This document shows, one piece after another, positions 29,333 to 44,300 of a stretch of DNA of 64,000 nucleotides. The stretch is from Pyxicephalus adspersus. Lineage: Eukaryota > Chordata > Amphibia > Anura > Pyxicephalidae. Each line of letters opens with the position of its first letter. Position 1 is the first letter of the stretch. The stretch covers positions 91,342,596-91,406,595 of the forward strand of contig NC_092859.1 of the NCBI RefSeq assembly GCF_032062135.1. Reading direction: 5' to 3'. Below the pieces are notes generated by a model. That model was not told the origin of the DNA, ran no database searches, and saw only the letters and a program-made list of their open reading frames with translations. A program made the position numbers and the translations under genes.

Positions 29333-32300
29333 TCTAACAGTGCACATCTGCTACAGTCAGCTGGCTGCCAGGTGTTAAGGTCTGAATTTCCGAGACTTGT
29401 TAAAGCTGTGGTTTGGTTACATGAGCATGGGTGATATGATGAACACTTTAAAGTGGAATTCAGTGCTGGGTTTTTCATTCTTTGTAGCAATCCTTGGCCT
29501 TAATTATTATTATTATTTGTAATAACCTGATTAGTTACAATAATAATAATAATAATATGAACTAATATTCTATTTACCCAATTGTCATTTACTTGGAAGG
29601 TCCAGTTGTACAAGAAAAAAATGTGTGGTCTGCTTCTATTGCACTAGGCAATATGAAAGGTTATGAGGTCTGTTAGGACTATTGTACATGAGTTAGTTAA
29701 AACTTTTTAAATGATTGGTGATCCAATAAAAAATGGATTGTCCAGGAATCAGATTTCACAGCACATGTTTTAGTTCCTGACCAAAGATTATACTGTTCCT
29801 ATATATATGTATTCCATCTTGAGTCCAGCTTTATTGAAATTTTAAAAATATTAACGATACTTACTCATATTTTTGTCTCCTCTCTTAGTTTCTTTAGTTA
29901 CTTAGCCATTTACTAGTGTTACAGCGGCGAAAATAAGCATTGAACTTGTCAGCGTTTTTCTTGGTAAATATATTTCCGATGGGGCTATTGACATGAAACT
30001 CATACCAGATGTCGGTAACAACCCAGGTAACCCACGCATACACAGACAAAATAATTAAGTCCATCAACTGAGTTATGTGAAATAAAGTGGAATGTCACAG
30101 AGAATAAGTATTGAACATGTACAGAAAAGGAGGTGCAAAAAGGCATGGAAAGCCAAGAAACCTGCTAAAATCTGTTAGTGTTTAGAAAGCAATCCTGCCT
30201 CCTGTCTGTCCAAATTATCAGCTGGTTTAGTCCTAATTAATGGCCTAACAAAGGTTTCTTATTACCAAGGTATCACGCAAGAAGCATCTAATCATGGGTT
30301 AAAGCGCTCTCTCAAACAAACATATTGTTACAAAACATACTGATGGTATTGGTTACAGACGTATTTCTAAGCTTCTGAATGTTTCAGTGAGCACCAATGG
30401 GGCCATTATCTAGAAGTGGAAAGAACTTCAGTTCTCCCTAAACTGGTCTTGCCCAGGTGCTCCCCACAAGATTTCTGACAGAGAAGTCAAAAGAATACAA
30501 TAAATGATGCACTCCAGCATGGCCTCTATGCACCACGCAAGACTCCATTGTTGAAGAACAAGCATGTTGAAGCTCATTTGAAATTTGGTGCAAAACATCT
30601 CGACACACCAGTGAAACACAGGAACAATATTTTATGGTCAAATGAAACCAAAGTTGCACTATTTGGATGTCATTGCACACACCATGTTTGGAGGAGAAAT
30701 GGCACTGCACATCACCTAAAACACACCATATCAATAGTGAAATTGGAAACATCTTGGTATGGGAGTGTTATTCAGCATATGGTACTGGCAGACTTTATAT
30801 ATTTGAAGGAATGATGAATGGAGAAATGTACAATTACCGCTACATTCTTGCTAAGAATCTGCTGCCATCTTACTAGGATGCTGAAGATGAAACAAGACTG
30901 GACATTTCAGCAAGACAATCCCAATCACACATCCAAGAACACTCTCAATTGGGTGCAGAGAAAGAAAAAAAAACTGCTAGAATGGCCCAATCAATCACTT
31001 GACTGGAATTCAAATGAAAATATATAGAAAGAACTGAAGATCAGTTTTCATAAAAAAGATCCCAGAAACTTCAAGATTTGAAGACAGTTTGTGGACCAAA
31101 AGTCACCGGAGCAATGCATGCGACTATTTTCCTTATACGGGAGGTGTCTTGAAGTCATCATTACCAAGAAAGGATTTTCTATTAAGTATTAAATAAGTTT
31201 CAGTAAGCGTGTTTAATACTTAATCCCCTTGCCTTTCCACTTTATTACACATAACTTAACTTATAGACTTATTTGTTTTGGTTTCTTTGTATGTGTGGAT
31301 TATTTGGGTTGTTACTGGTGTGAATTTTTAACTAAAAGCCCAATTAGGAATATTTTTACTGAGATTAACTTTGATGTGTTCAATATTTATTTCTCCCGCT
31401 GTGTGTGCAATATATATCAGATGTTGCTGGTTTATGTTCTTTTATAGGGGAGGCTTTTGCAAAAAATGCCTGGAAAATGTTTGCTAAGTAGACCTTCTAG
31501 ACTTAATTGTAACCACTAAGAAGATTTTGCATCAGCTTGGTGTTCAACAACAATTCGACCTGAACATCAGCCAACGTTCGCCAATCTGATTCGGCACAGG
31601 GCCGTTTGCTATACCTGTCATTGACAAGTATAGCACAGTATAGCATATTATCAGCTAATTTTTATTTGAATTATTTATAAACTGTATTTATAGCACCAAC
31701 ATATTATGCAGCGCTGTATAATAAATAGGGGGAGCAAATTACAGTCATATACACACAATAACAGAAGGAGGGGAGGACCCTGGCCGAAAGAGGTGGGGGA
31801 AATAGCACACAATTGAAGGCGAGGATATGGACTGGTGGGTGAGTGGTGATGGTTTAGGAGACAGAAAAAGATGAACAGGCAATGCATATGACAAAGCTAT
31901 GAGTGAGGATTATTTAGGCTGATGGACTATGACAGGTGTCATAGTCTGCCTTAACATCAAAGGAATTTTAAATGTTTTCATTATTTTTATTATATTTTTT
32001 TTTAATAAAAACTTACCCTTGTAAGATTTAGCAATGTGTAATAGGACATCCCACATCTAGTCATTTCAGCCATGTAAAAAAAGATTTAAGGCAAACCTTG
32101 ATGAGGTAGTCCTACTATATTTATCAATTATTCAGGCCGGAGGACTATGATTGGTATTTATTGTCCTAATTATAGTAATTTTAAATGTCCAATTAGGAAT
32201 ATGGTAATTATAGTCCTAATTTGCTGAGCCATTCTGTATGTAGTGTTCGCTGATTTTGCCTCTGTCATTGACATCAATGGGATTGAATATCTATAAATCA

Positions 32301-35300
32301 ACTCAAACATTGGGGTCAATGCGAGGGAACTGTCAGTGCACCAAATAGACAATACTAATTCTGAACAGATTCATGGCAAATTCATGGCATTGACCCGAAG
32401 AATAGTTTCTAAAAAAAACTATAATTCCTAAAATGAATAGGCTTGATTTTAACACATTGCGAACAGAAAATCTCTGTCATTATGTCACATACTAAAATAT
32501 TCCACACCCCATGCCATGCACCCATGCTTAACATAACCTCCATTACACAGGGCACAGGAATCTGAGACTTGTGAACAAAAAGGTTTAAAAATTACCCTAA
32601 AGTTGTTTTTATAAGCATTATTTTTAATATTTTTTTTTAACCTGTAGCTAAAATACTAACCAAATCGTGAAAGAAAGAGTGATGTCAGAAAAAGGCGAAG
32701 TGGTCCGTCAAGTCTGGAGTTTTTTGGAGTTAAGTACTAGAAGTTAAATAGGACTAAATAATGTCAGTGGTTAAAAGTGTCAGTGGTTATTTGTTATTTT
32801 ACTTTTTTTGTGCAAAGGGGCAAAGATTTTTTTTTAATGGACATGATTTGTAGATCAAAGAAAACTTTTTTGATCTGTACATTAAAGATCTATCTTGTTT
32901 AAAAAAAGTTTCAATATTATTGACATGATAGGGGTGGCCTAATAAAAGTATTGAGGCTATTTACTTACCAAGGTGAATTATCAACTTTAAATGGATAATT
33001 CACTTAAGCTTATTGAATGCATTGAAAGTTAAATTTGCAAAGAATACCCAACCATGTGCAAAAAAAAACAGAATTTTTCCATGCAAATAAATGGATGAAT
33101 AAAGTCAGCAAAGTTTCAACATTGAGCAGCTTAATTACTCTAGTAAGTCAACCCCCATATATTTCTAAGCAAACCCTGGAAATAGAGTTTTTTCAGGCAT
33201 TGTTCTTCCAGGGCCACTGTTAGCCCATGTATAAACAATTCTGTGGTTTTTATGTATATGCATGACAATGGTTCATGTATTAATGGCCTGCTTCTTTTAT
33301 AAAGGCTCTGCTGTCAGTGCCTCTGTATATACATAAAAAATGTGGCGGGCTTGTTATGGAAAAGCACTGTCAGAGCTCCTGCAACACATACCAGGTCCCA
33401 GCTGTCAAAATTACAGCTCATGTCCACAATTTCAGCTTGTCTCCCAATCCAAATGATTTCCAGTGATATAGTCTTATTTTCCTCATGACAAATGTAGCAA
33501 AACTGTCAGGACAGTAAAAAACATTAGAAACATTCTGTAGGTATATAAATATACCTATTGACCTGCTAGAAACGTACAGCATATTTGTCCGTTTGTATGC
33601 AACATAGGAACTAATAGTTATCTATAGATAACACAGGTAGAGTGTAGTGAATATAAGTGTATTACAAAATACAAAATTATTTCAATTCAACAGACCAAGC
33701 TGGAGCAATTGAGAGAGAAGTTCATTGTTGGGGTTTACACTCTGCAGAATTACATATTCAGGTCTGATTTGCTTAAACCATAGTAAAACAGAATATATTG
33801 TGTAGAGAGTAGGGACCTATTATAAAGTGTTTTGTCTGGTGACTTATGACTTCATATACAGCACATTGCATGATCTTAGGTCCTGAATAGAATTCACTTA
33901 CCTTTTATATTTTTGATTGTCCATTTAGGTTTGTGTTGACCTCATTCTTAGTTTTTGAGCCAGCATGGAGTTGTATAGGACAGGTAATATGATCTGTTTT
34001 ACCTACTAGATTTGCTGCACTGTTAACATTTTTATATATTTCTAATGCCTCTCCACAAAAGAGAAATGTACTGCACCATCACCTTAGATGATATCACGCT
34101 AAATACAAGAGTGTGAATGATAGCATAATACATCTTCTTAGGAATCACTTCTAAAGCACACATAATTAAGTTATTTATACATGTACACAATTGCCAATAT
34201 ACATATATTATGTATAATAAGGAATTTAGGATTTACTTTGACAGTTAAAGTATTTTATGGTGGAAAATCAAAGTATCTCCTAGGAACGGATCAGTAAAAT
34301 GTTATAGCTATACAAATCAAGATATTTCTTGCAACCATAGGGTGTTCCAACTACTTCTCCACAACATTATATCTAAAAGAATATAATTATAAGGTAAGCA
34401 ACACATTCCACCACCGATTTGTCAGTGATGATACCACTGCACAGTACAGGCTGAAAGGTTCACATGAAATATTTTTAGGCATAAGCATAAATTCTTCTGT
34501 GCTTGATTCATTCTTCTGTGCTTGAAAAAGTATTCTCTGATTTGAATGGTAGTTCAGTTTTCTTTAATATACTCTAGAGACAACAGACTGAAATTGTAAA
34601 TAGCATATTTTGCTACAAAGAAACACATATAGTGTAATATATAAATAACTGGTGCCTTTTTTAATAAAATGTCCTTCATTTGAAATTCATTTACCCAGAT
34701 ATAAAAAACACACAGAAAAGTGATTGTGTGGGCATAGCGTAAGGCAGCTGAAAGATAAACTTCAAGACATCAGCTAAACACATAGATGGTAGTTGTCTTA
34801 CCTGCCAAAAGACTTGTTTCTGGCCATCCAGTCCACTACACAACCCTGCCTGGCAGCACAACCACCTTAGTAGTTGGATTTTCTCCGCTGTAGTTCACCA
34901 ACATAGCTAAGTCATCTCTGCACCCAGCCTAGGACTGGACAGTGAAGAAGAAGCACAGGTGATGAGGTCATCTTTCTGCTCCCATCACTTGCTAGCATGT
35001 GTCTTTTTATGTGGGACTCCTGATTTTCAAAAAGTACTATCCTTCTATCTCCCAGTCTGAGTATTGCTATACAGGGGATTACAAAAACTGGTATCCAATT
35101 TACAAATGTATACAAAGCGACATTTTAAATGCTTGTATTACTTGTATGTCCTGTATTTCAGTGACATTTATTTTTTTTACCACACCATAATATAATCTTC
35201 TTTTCATATGAACAAAATGTCATATAAAAATTTATGTTAGTACATCATGAGAAATAATCCATATTTTGCATTAGATAGTTAGTCCTGCCATGAACTGGCA

Positions 35301-38300
35301 AATTGGATTTTGGTACTATATATCTTTTTTAATTTGGTGAAATAAAATAAAAAAATATTTTTTCAGATAGATATTTTCCACCTCGATATTGTGACATTAT
35401 ATAATGGTAAATTATTATTAATTAAAAAATACCAGTTTCTGCCATTTTCTACTATAATGCCTTGGCTTAGACGGGATTTGTATATTGTATACAGGAATGG
35501 GACAAATAGTAAAATGAGTCTTTACTAAAATGTAATATTTAGTAGTATGAGCGATCACATTATTCTTTCTAAATACCAAGCATTACATATTATTCTTTCA
35601 GGTTTCAATAATATTTAGTAATATTAGGAATCATACTATTTTTTTTCTCAATAATCTAAATGGTTCAATAGTTTGTTTTCAGTAGATAAAGCAATGTAAA
35701 TGAATGTGTGTGTAGTTTGTTATATAAGACTTTTTGTTATGATTTAGATTACATCAAAGACTAGATTACATTTTAGGCTTTGTTTAGACTGGTGGTGCAG
35801 TTGTGGTACACTTACCATTCACTGCTCTATCAAATCTGCAAACTCTGGTTCTTAAAGAATGAATGCTGGGGTGTAAGTGACTGAGCAGCTGGAAAGAATA
35901 AAAATTAGGCACTGCCTTGGATATGCTCAGGGACCCCTAAAACCCAAGGTGTTTCAAAATGCAAATACCCAGTAATAAATAACCAGAGTCTGTCCCACCT
36001 TTCACTCCTCTCTTGCTTGTTGCATATGAGAACACCCTAGGCTTCAGGAGTACCAGGATTTTTTGAAAAGATAATTAGTTTGGATTGAACAATGTTTTCT
36101 AATTTTACAAAATTCATTTTTGCACCAGTAAGACAGTTCTTATAAATGACCTTCTACTATAGAATACACATTCATTAGTAAAGCTGGGCGACCCAGCAAA
36201 CCTGGAATGGATCTGGTCTAGGATCAGCAATAGCAAATGACTTTTAAGAAATCCATTCCAGGTTTGCTGGACCACCCAGATTCACTAATGAAAGTGTATC
36301 TTCTCCCGCCTTGGAGAGCTTTAATAAATCAGGCACCATGTGCTTTAGTGGTTTACCTGGTGCATATCCCCCAATATAGCCTGGTGCGACTAACCCCGTG
36401 ATAGCACAATGCAAATGCAGTCTCATACAAGCCCTGCTTTTCCGCTTTCTAGAAAGGTTTATAGACACCATTGTTCAAAGTCAAAAATCATGAGTGTTGC
36501 TCATGCCTCTCAAAAACTGAATTTATTTTACATTTAAGAATTTTCTAAAACCTAACTGCAATAAAAGGGTGTTTTATTCTTCTTCAAGATCACCTTTATT
36601 ATAAATAGCAGATAAAAGAATGAATTAATGTCATCCCAGTTTTGACATTGTAAAGGAAACCTGTCTTTGCAGTAACTTTGTGTCTTAGATATACTTTACT
36701 TGCCATGGACAATTATCAATATTTGATCTTTCCAAGCTAAAGTGAGTACATTTGCAGGAGGAAATATTCTAAGCAGGACTTTAAAATATTTTTCTGTTAA
36801 TCTCTGTAAGTATGTTGAATACCAGATTCCTGGTTGGCGGTATCTGACTTTGAGTACTGGAGGACTTCTGTAAAGAGAAAACTCAAATTGTCTGAGTCAC
36901 AAAAAGAAGTGGACATTAATGTTCAGAGAGCTTTAAATAGTATAAAGTTACTGTACTGAAAGTTGTCAGTGTTCAATAATACCTCAGGGTGTTCCGCACA
37001 TCTGTAGATCAAAGGATTGAAAATTATAGGTTATACCTTAGTATTAGGGTTGCAGTTATCAAACACATCTGGCTATGTTCTGTGGCACTAAGACACTGAT
37101 ACCTAGCTTGCCATATGTTACAACAGACATATGTTTGAAATATGTAATATCTAAATTTTGCAAAAGCTATCTTAATCTAAAATATGCTGTTTTAGCAGAA
37201 TCATTAGGCAGATCTGTATTTTGTCCTAGCAGAGTGCTCAGCTAGGGTTTTATTTTTCAGGTTTTCATAGATAATTAACAAAGAAAATTGGAAACAAGTT
37301 TCAGACGGTTGGGGCAAGTTTGGGGTCAAGCAATCACTGAAGGTTTCGGTCACTCACACCCCAACGTTGGCTATTAAAGAACCAGCATCTGCACATTTCA
37401 CAGCTAGCAGCAGTGAACAGTACTAATACCATTCACTGCTGCTCTATTCATTCTCTATGTAGCTGCCGCCAGGAGAAAATACAGGTCGCGTCTCTACAGA
37501 GTCAGCAGTTCTTTGGTATGAACAGCCTTAGAACCACAAAATGTAAAACATTAAAACTTAACCATACACTTTTTACAAAATACCAAAAATAGACCCAAAT
37601 TATCTATGTTAATAAAAAGACATTGGGCTTGATTTTTTAAAGCTCTCCAATGCTGGAAAAGATACATTTTCATGAGTGAACTTGGGTGATTCATCAAGCC
37701 TGAATTTGATTTCTTAAAGTCATTTGTTTTTAATACTGGATCAGATTATTTCCAGGTTTTTTGGATCACCCAGCTTCACTGATAAAAAAGGTATCCTTTC
37801 CAGCCTTGGGGAGTTTTTAGAAATCAGGCCTAATATATAGAAAATATATACAAAAATACAAAAATACATATTACATGCATATACAAAATGATGTTCTTAC
37901 ATAGAAGTAATTATGTTCTAATTACATACAGTAATAAATAATAAGTGCACAATTATATTTGTGTTGCAATCATGCAGTGCTGTCTAACATCTGCTCAATC
38001 TTTTTACTAAAATAATAAATATTGTAAAAGAGGTAATATTCTTTCAGAAATATTTTTTGGCTCTCCAGGATTTTTGCAGACTATATGGTAGTTCATTAAG
38101 TGAGAGTTCTGCTTGTTTAAAAGCATCAGATGTTCAAATCGTGCAACCACCACTGTAGCAAGAGTTCAGCCAATAATATAAGATTACATTCTATATATCC
38201 ATTGTGGGGTAAAATAAAATAAGGTTGGAAATATTCAGCAACTGTTTATGATGTCATTTGGAGTATAAAACATCATTCAAGTAGTACATTTGTATTGACA

Positions 38301-41300
38301 CAAAAAACAGCACCGTAATAAACCAGGCAAGATAGTATTGTTTATCCAATATAGGACAATATTCTTCATTGGTTTAGATATATTTTACATACAGATATAG
38401 TCTTTCACACATATCCAGGAACAAGTTTAACATCAGTTAAACCTACATTTATAAATAATTAAAGATGCCTCAAAAATTGTGTAAAATAGTTCTACCAGTT
38501 CAATAAGGAAAATTTAAAGTCTCTACCACAAGTCAAGAGAATTTGGTGATCATAGTGTCTTAATGAAGAATTTACATGGGTATAGTCAGGACAGGTTACT
38601 GTAATGGCGTCATCAGTGGGGAAATAATCTTAGATAATATTAGGTTGCTGTGTGGAGAATAATATAGTCTACATATCCTGAACGTACACCAAATTCTTCT
38701 CTGAAAAATTATTTTATCTTTTTGAGGATTTATCCTTTAAGCAATATAAGGACTAAAAGATGACAATTACATTCACTTTTGGGAAATCTTCATAGCAGCA
38801 CACATACAAAAAAAAAAACCTAAAAAGGGGTATAATCCTTCAGTATTTTATCTTAAACAAAATAAATTTTGCATACATTGGCATACATACAAGAAGACAA
38901 ATTTGACTAATAACTTTGACTTCCATTTGGATACATGCTGTTACATGCCTGCATATGTTAACTCAAGTTCCTAATTTATGTAGCCTGGCTGCATATGGTG
39001 TCATCCTGTGGGATGTACTGATTACTGAATTTTAACATTTGTTTATTAAAAATAATTATTTACAAGAAACAATTTATTTAGCCATTTGATTGCTCAGAGA
39101 AGAGTCTGCTTCCTTTTACTTCCCACCCTATTATGTTTTTGTAAACTTAATTCCACCATCCTGGAAGCTTGCTAAGTGGTTAAGGGTCTAAAAGCAGTCT
39201 TTTCTAAAACATTCTCCCGTACTGCGTCATGGAGAAGTATTCACAAAACTTGTTCTGCTGGTACATACTGTGTATAGTAGCAATCAAGTGGATATGAGAA
39301 ATTATGGAAAACCTCAATGCTTAAGGGCTACTTTTACTAACAGCTGTATGTGATGGTAATATGCAGACCACACTTGACTTAGCATTATCACACTGAAAAT
39401 CCTGGGATACTAATGCAACTAACATCTCTTACTGTTAATAGTTTTTACTGTAAAATACTGCAACTCTTTAACACTATATCCACTGCAGCCCTTAGCATGT
39501 GCTTGCCCCCATTACTTGCATGCATTAAGCCTTTGTACTTGTAAATCTGTGTTTTCCACTTTGCAGGTATAAATGAATAAATTGAATCCTTGGAATGTGT
39601 AAACACAGATGCATACACATATAGGCATTTTCTGGAACCTTATAGTGAGCTGTGTACTAATACTATGTTGAAATGCGTAAAATGCTATACTAATAGTATA
39701 TATGATGATATAGTACAATATATACAACATTCCAAAAGAAACCAGAATATCGAAATATTATACAATAAAGTAAAATTGGATAACTAAACTACTAGTAAAC
39801 AAAAGTGAAATAAAAATGCATTAAACAAATCACCTAGTGCTGCTTACCTGTAATCACATAAAGGTCAGATAAAAGCACAATATTACCATTATGTGTTGCC
39901 TTCAGCTTGTGAAGCAGAGATGTGCAATGCATGAGGGAGGTTCTGCATGTGAAGATTTTACTGCTAAGGAGTGCAGCTTCTTGGCAGATGGAAATCTCAG
40001 TGGGAGGAGAAGGGGGCCCACACTATGTGAGTGTATATCTTCCAAATTCATCTTGAGAAAAGTGCCTAAATGTCTGTTTGCTGATGTCAGCAAGACTGAG
40101 AGCATTTTTAAAGATATATAAAGTTCATGTGTCTTTTCTTTTTTGTGATCTTTCAAAGTGTCTGAAGAATGATAGCTTACAGCTGTGATAATGATTCCCA
40201 TGTTTGGTGTCTGTTTTACAGAATTTTTACGGGAATGTTTGAAGACAGGAAAGACTGAACAAGATTAGACCCTTTAATATTACATGCATGTTATTTAATA
40301 AAGAGTTCTTTTTCCTAAAGTTCAACTCTAAGAACTATAATTTTTATTGTTTTTGAGTGCTTAATATGTGTTTACTCTTTTGGGTATTACCTTTGCACCT
40401 ATAAAAAGAAGACTCATTCTAGTTCCCTGAGAATAAATAAATGCCACTGTACTAATGCCCCTGACCTTTAGTTGCAATGTCATCACAACCCGTACTCGGT
40501 GTATAGCAAAGTGGTGTCATAGTATGCTGACAAGGGAAAGAAATGTTTGTAGAAAACACACAGTCAATAACTAAACAGGAGGGGTAAACACAAGGTAAGC
40601 ATGCAAAACCCATAAAAAAATTGTGCCCAGGTTTGAGTTTCAAGTATGTATTCCCAAGTGTGGCAATCCATTGCAAAGAACCATAACTAACTATGTTAAA
40701 ATCTACACATACAGCTATTACAAAAAGCATTTTGTGCATACATTACATGGTTTGTAAGAGTTAATAAAGTTAAAGAGGACCTAAACTGACAGATGTATGT
40801 AAAATAAAATGACAGCTTTCCATTAGTCACTTTGTTAAAGACATCTACTGCACTTGTCCTGCAAAATCAACACTGAAACTATTCCTTTAGGGCAAGGGTC
40901 GGCAAATTTTATTAGCCACTAGGCCATTTATGGGGTGGGTGGGAGCACACTAGGCCGACCCACCCTAATGGCCCTGCCCACCACCAGGAATGCCCCCTGA
41001 AGGTAAATCCCTCTCCTCCGTATGCATTGCGGAGGAGAGGGATTTACCTTCAGGGAGCTTTCCCTATTCACTGCAGTGGCGGAAATATCAACGCCGGCCA
41101 CGGAAAATAGGGGAGCAACTGCAAGGGGGCGGCCCCGGTGCTCCAGTGGCTCCGATAGTTCCTAATGCCCCTTAGCCAATCTGCTGGCGACCCACGGCTC
41201 CGGACTGGCCAGGGGGCGTTAAGCCGGAACAAACTACTGGCTAGGCTGTATCTGGCCTAAAGGTCGGAGTTTGCCGACCCCTGTCGGCATTTTTTTGTCC

Positions 41301-44300
41301 CTGTCGGGATTTTTTTGTATTGGAATTGATTTTAAGACTAGTGCAATTAGTGAATCAACTTTCATCCATCCTAAATGTGTCCTGTGTGAGGGGTTTGTAA
41401 TGTCCTTTTGCCAAATTGTGCCCTCTTGGTAAATTTGTTTCATTCTGCAATCCAAAGACATATTAAGAGGTTAATTGGCTTTATTCCATAATGACCACTG
41501 TGTAGTTGTGCATATATGGTTGTGGTTGGGAGACTGTATTGTAAACTCTGTCTGGGCATTTATTGAAAATTAATGTTGTACAATAAACATTGTATATGTT
41601 ATCAACTATGTATCAAAGAATACCATAATATAATAAAAAATAAAAAAAAAACCCTAGACTAAACTGCATCATAAACTTTTCTGGATACATTGCTGGATAT
41701 ATAGATCCTTGTATGCCCCTCAGACTAGTTGGTTTTCATTTAGGCTACAGGCTGATAGCATTAAAAGTTGGTTTACAGATATATTTTCCTCTCATTTCAG
41801 TGTTCTGTTACTTGTGGAAAAGGGGTGAAACATAGAGATGTTCAATGTATGCTTTCTGACCAGCCTGTGGAGGACTTCCATTGTAAACATATCAGAAAGC
41901 CTCGTGTACAGAAGTTATGCAGGATGGGCAGATGTCCTTCGTGGAAAACTGGGAAGTGGGAAGAGGTAGGAAATATACTGATCATTATATTTACTCTTTA
42001 CACAAGAAAGAGGTTTGGGGTAGATGGTAGAGAATGAAAACATTTGGAATCTTGATGGTGATGTATCTGGGTTTGAATTCCAAGGCCAGCATACATACCA
42101 CAAACCCTACTAAAGAGCTACTCTCTCCATGTGGCACTTATATGTCTTGCCAAAACAGTTTAGTTTTGGGTACAAGGGTGAAGGGTTAGAATCTTCAAAA
42201 TATTTTTTATTGTTGTCTGTGCCTTCACTGAAAAGTCTAATATGTCCTGGTGACCACTATCAGCAGCGCAGAAATTTAGGGCAAAATCTAAATTTTACAT
42301 CTGTCACTATACCAGATGGTGATGTGAAATCTTCCAGTGAGGACACCACATCTAGGAAAAAATATCCATTTAGTGAATTTATCTAACTTTGGAGAGATTT
42401 ACGCATATCACCTGTTATATCTCTACTACTGGAAATGATAAAAAATATCCTCAATAGTAAACAACAAAAAATAAACTGACAGGGATTTTAACCATACCAA
42501 AATCTGTCTAGAGATGTATTCAAAAGAAAAATAAGATAAGACTGAAGAAGCTTTTGGTTAACAAAAACTAGACTTACTGAAATATAGTGGACCTGATATA
42601 TTAGTTTGCTTCAACAATAAATAGAAATAGAAGTGAGAAGCTGGTCCACAGTGCTTATTTCATATTACAGGACCACCCCTGGTCTTTGTACTTTTATGTT
42701 AAAAATATTAAATAATAAATACATAGTACAGTTGTTCCTTATGTTTTCTCTCATCAAAAAAGGATTCTTTATGTTCATTTATGATATGTATATATTTTAG
42801 ATATGGTAGTTTACGTCTCGCAGACTATACATTCAGCTAGTACAACTGTTCCTTCAAACTTCTGCTGGCTATAGAATAGGGTAGTGCAACTGAACTGCTG
42901 TAAATATAGGGAACTATAACTAACATTGTTTTTATTACTTTTTTGACAAAAGAAGAAGCTAGTAGTAAACAAGGTGGGCAATTCTGTTGCATTAAACTTG
43001 GAACTAGAAAGCTGGGTAGGATAAAATCTGCTAATCTGCTACGCGTTGTTTATATGAATATTTCTTTCTTTGCTTTTGTTAGTGTTCTGTGACCTGTGGA
43101 GTAGGAATCCAGCACAGACATGTGTATTGTAGGATAAAGGGACAAGGACGAATTGAGGATACACATTGTAATCACACTGCTCGTCCAGACAGCCAACAAT
43201 CCTGTATATTACCAGACTGTATCCAGTATTATTGGGTTGCAGATGATTGGCCTGGTGTAAGTGCATTTATTATGTCTTGACAACCTGTATTTTCTGTTTT
43301 TACCACCTTCCTGAAAATGTTTAAGTGATCTCATAAATCTTTTGAAAATGTACCCACACTATCTCATTAAAAAAATACATGTAATGTTTTTTAAGACTGC
43401 ATAATTGCATGTATTAATGTTTTTTAATCTGGCTAGAGTTCAACTTCTGACAACTAATGCAGTTTTGGTCTTGAGGAAAGCCAATCCAACTCTAGTTTGG
43501 AGCAATTCCCTATATAATCACATTACTATATTATCTTTTAGTAATAACACCTTTGGGTATTATTATCCATAGGAATATTATATAATATTTTTTAAATTTA
43601 ATTTTGTTTTATAGTAGAAAAATTGTGTACACGATTAGCCATAATTTATTTCAGAAATTTGGAATTTAGGTGATAAATTTTATTATCTAACTTTATTTTC
43701 TGAAGATTTGATCTACTGTCGCTTAGGTCCCATCTTCAGACATTAAACAATTCATAATTAAACAAATGCAAATGGAAGAAATCAAAGTGCCAGAGCTTTC
43801 CATCATTATAACTTATGTTAGTCTATAAAGGGTATCACCTACAGGTACTTTGAATTTACCATTGCTTAACAACTCTTCCTGTAATTAAATCTTTCCTAAG
43901 CTGATCATAAGATCTTTGTTACATACACAATTACAACACGACTAGTGCACTGCAATATTGTACTAAGTGTGTTAAGTGTAAGCTATATTGACTTGGCTAC
44001 CACCTGTATAGGATAATGGTCTTCTAATGTGAATTAAACTTTTTGTAAACCATTAAATTCAAGTCACCAGTAACCAGGGGTGCAGTGGGGCGGGCACGGG
44101 TGGGAATGCCGTGCTCTCACTTTTTGGGTAATGGGCAGTCATGCCCACTGCCGGTGCCCTTCGCTTACTCCATGCAGGGAGGAGGATTCCATTACAGCGC
44201 GGGACCCAATTGAGGAAAGCTCTAGGAGGATTGAGGGATCTGCAGAAGGTAAGTGTGATTTTTTTATTTTAAATTTAGTTCTGCATTATATTGAACTTTA

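Larger units (their letters stand above)
21086..41800. other. 20.7-kb intron between e20 and e21
   Basis: The largest intron in the window, about 40% of the visible gene span. It holds a hAT copy (23090), a truncated L1-like LINE (24095), a TIR element with a nested MITE (27127), a (TA)n tract (29269), a decayed Tc1 (29922), a second copy of the nested element's family (32110), MITEs at 36168 and 37625, and a second hAT family (40893). Stretches at 21090-23080, 32520-36160 and 37840-40880 show no recognisable gene or element. Open frames here, including a 160-codon one on the minus strand at 21834-22316, have no identifiable domain. Confidence 0.85.

Noticed and set aside
30438..30752. 104-codon minus-strand frame
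   Set aside because: Antisense shadow of the broken Tc1 transposase on the + strand.
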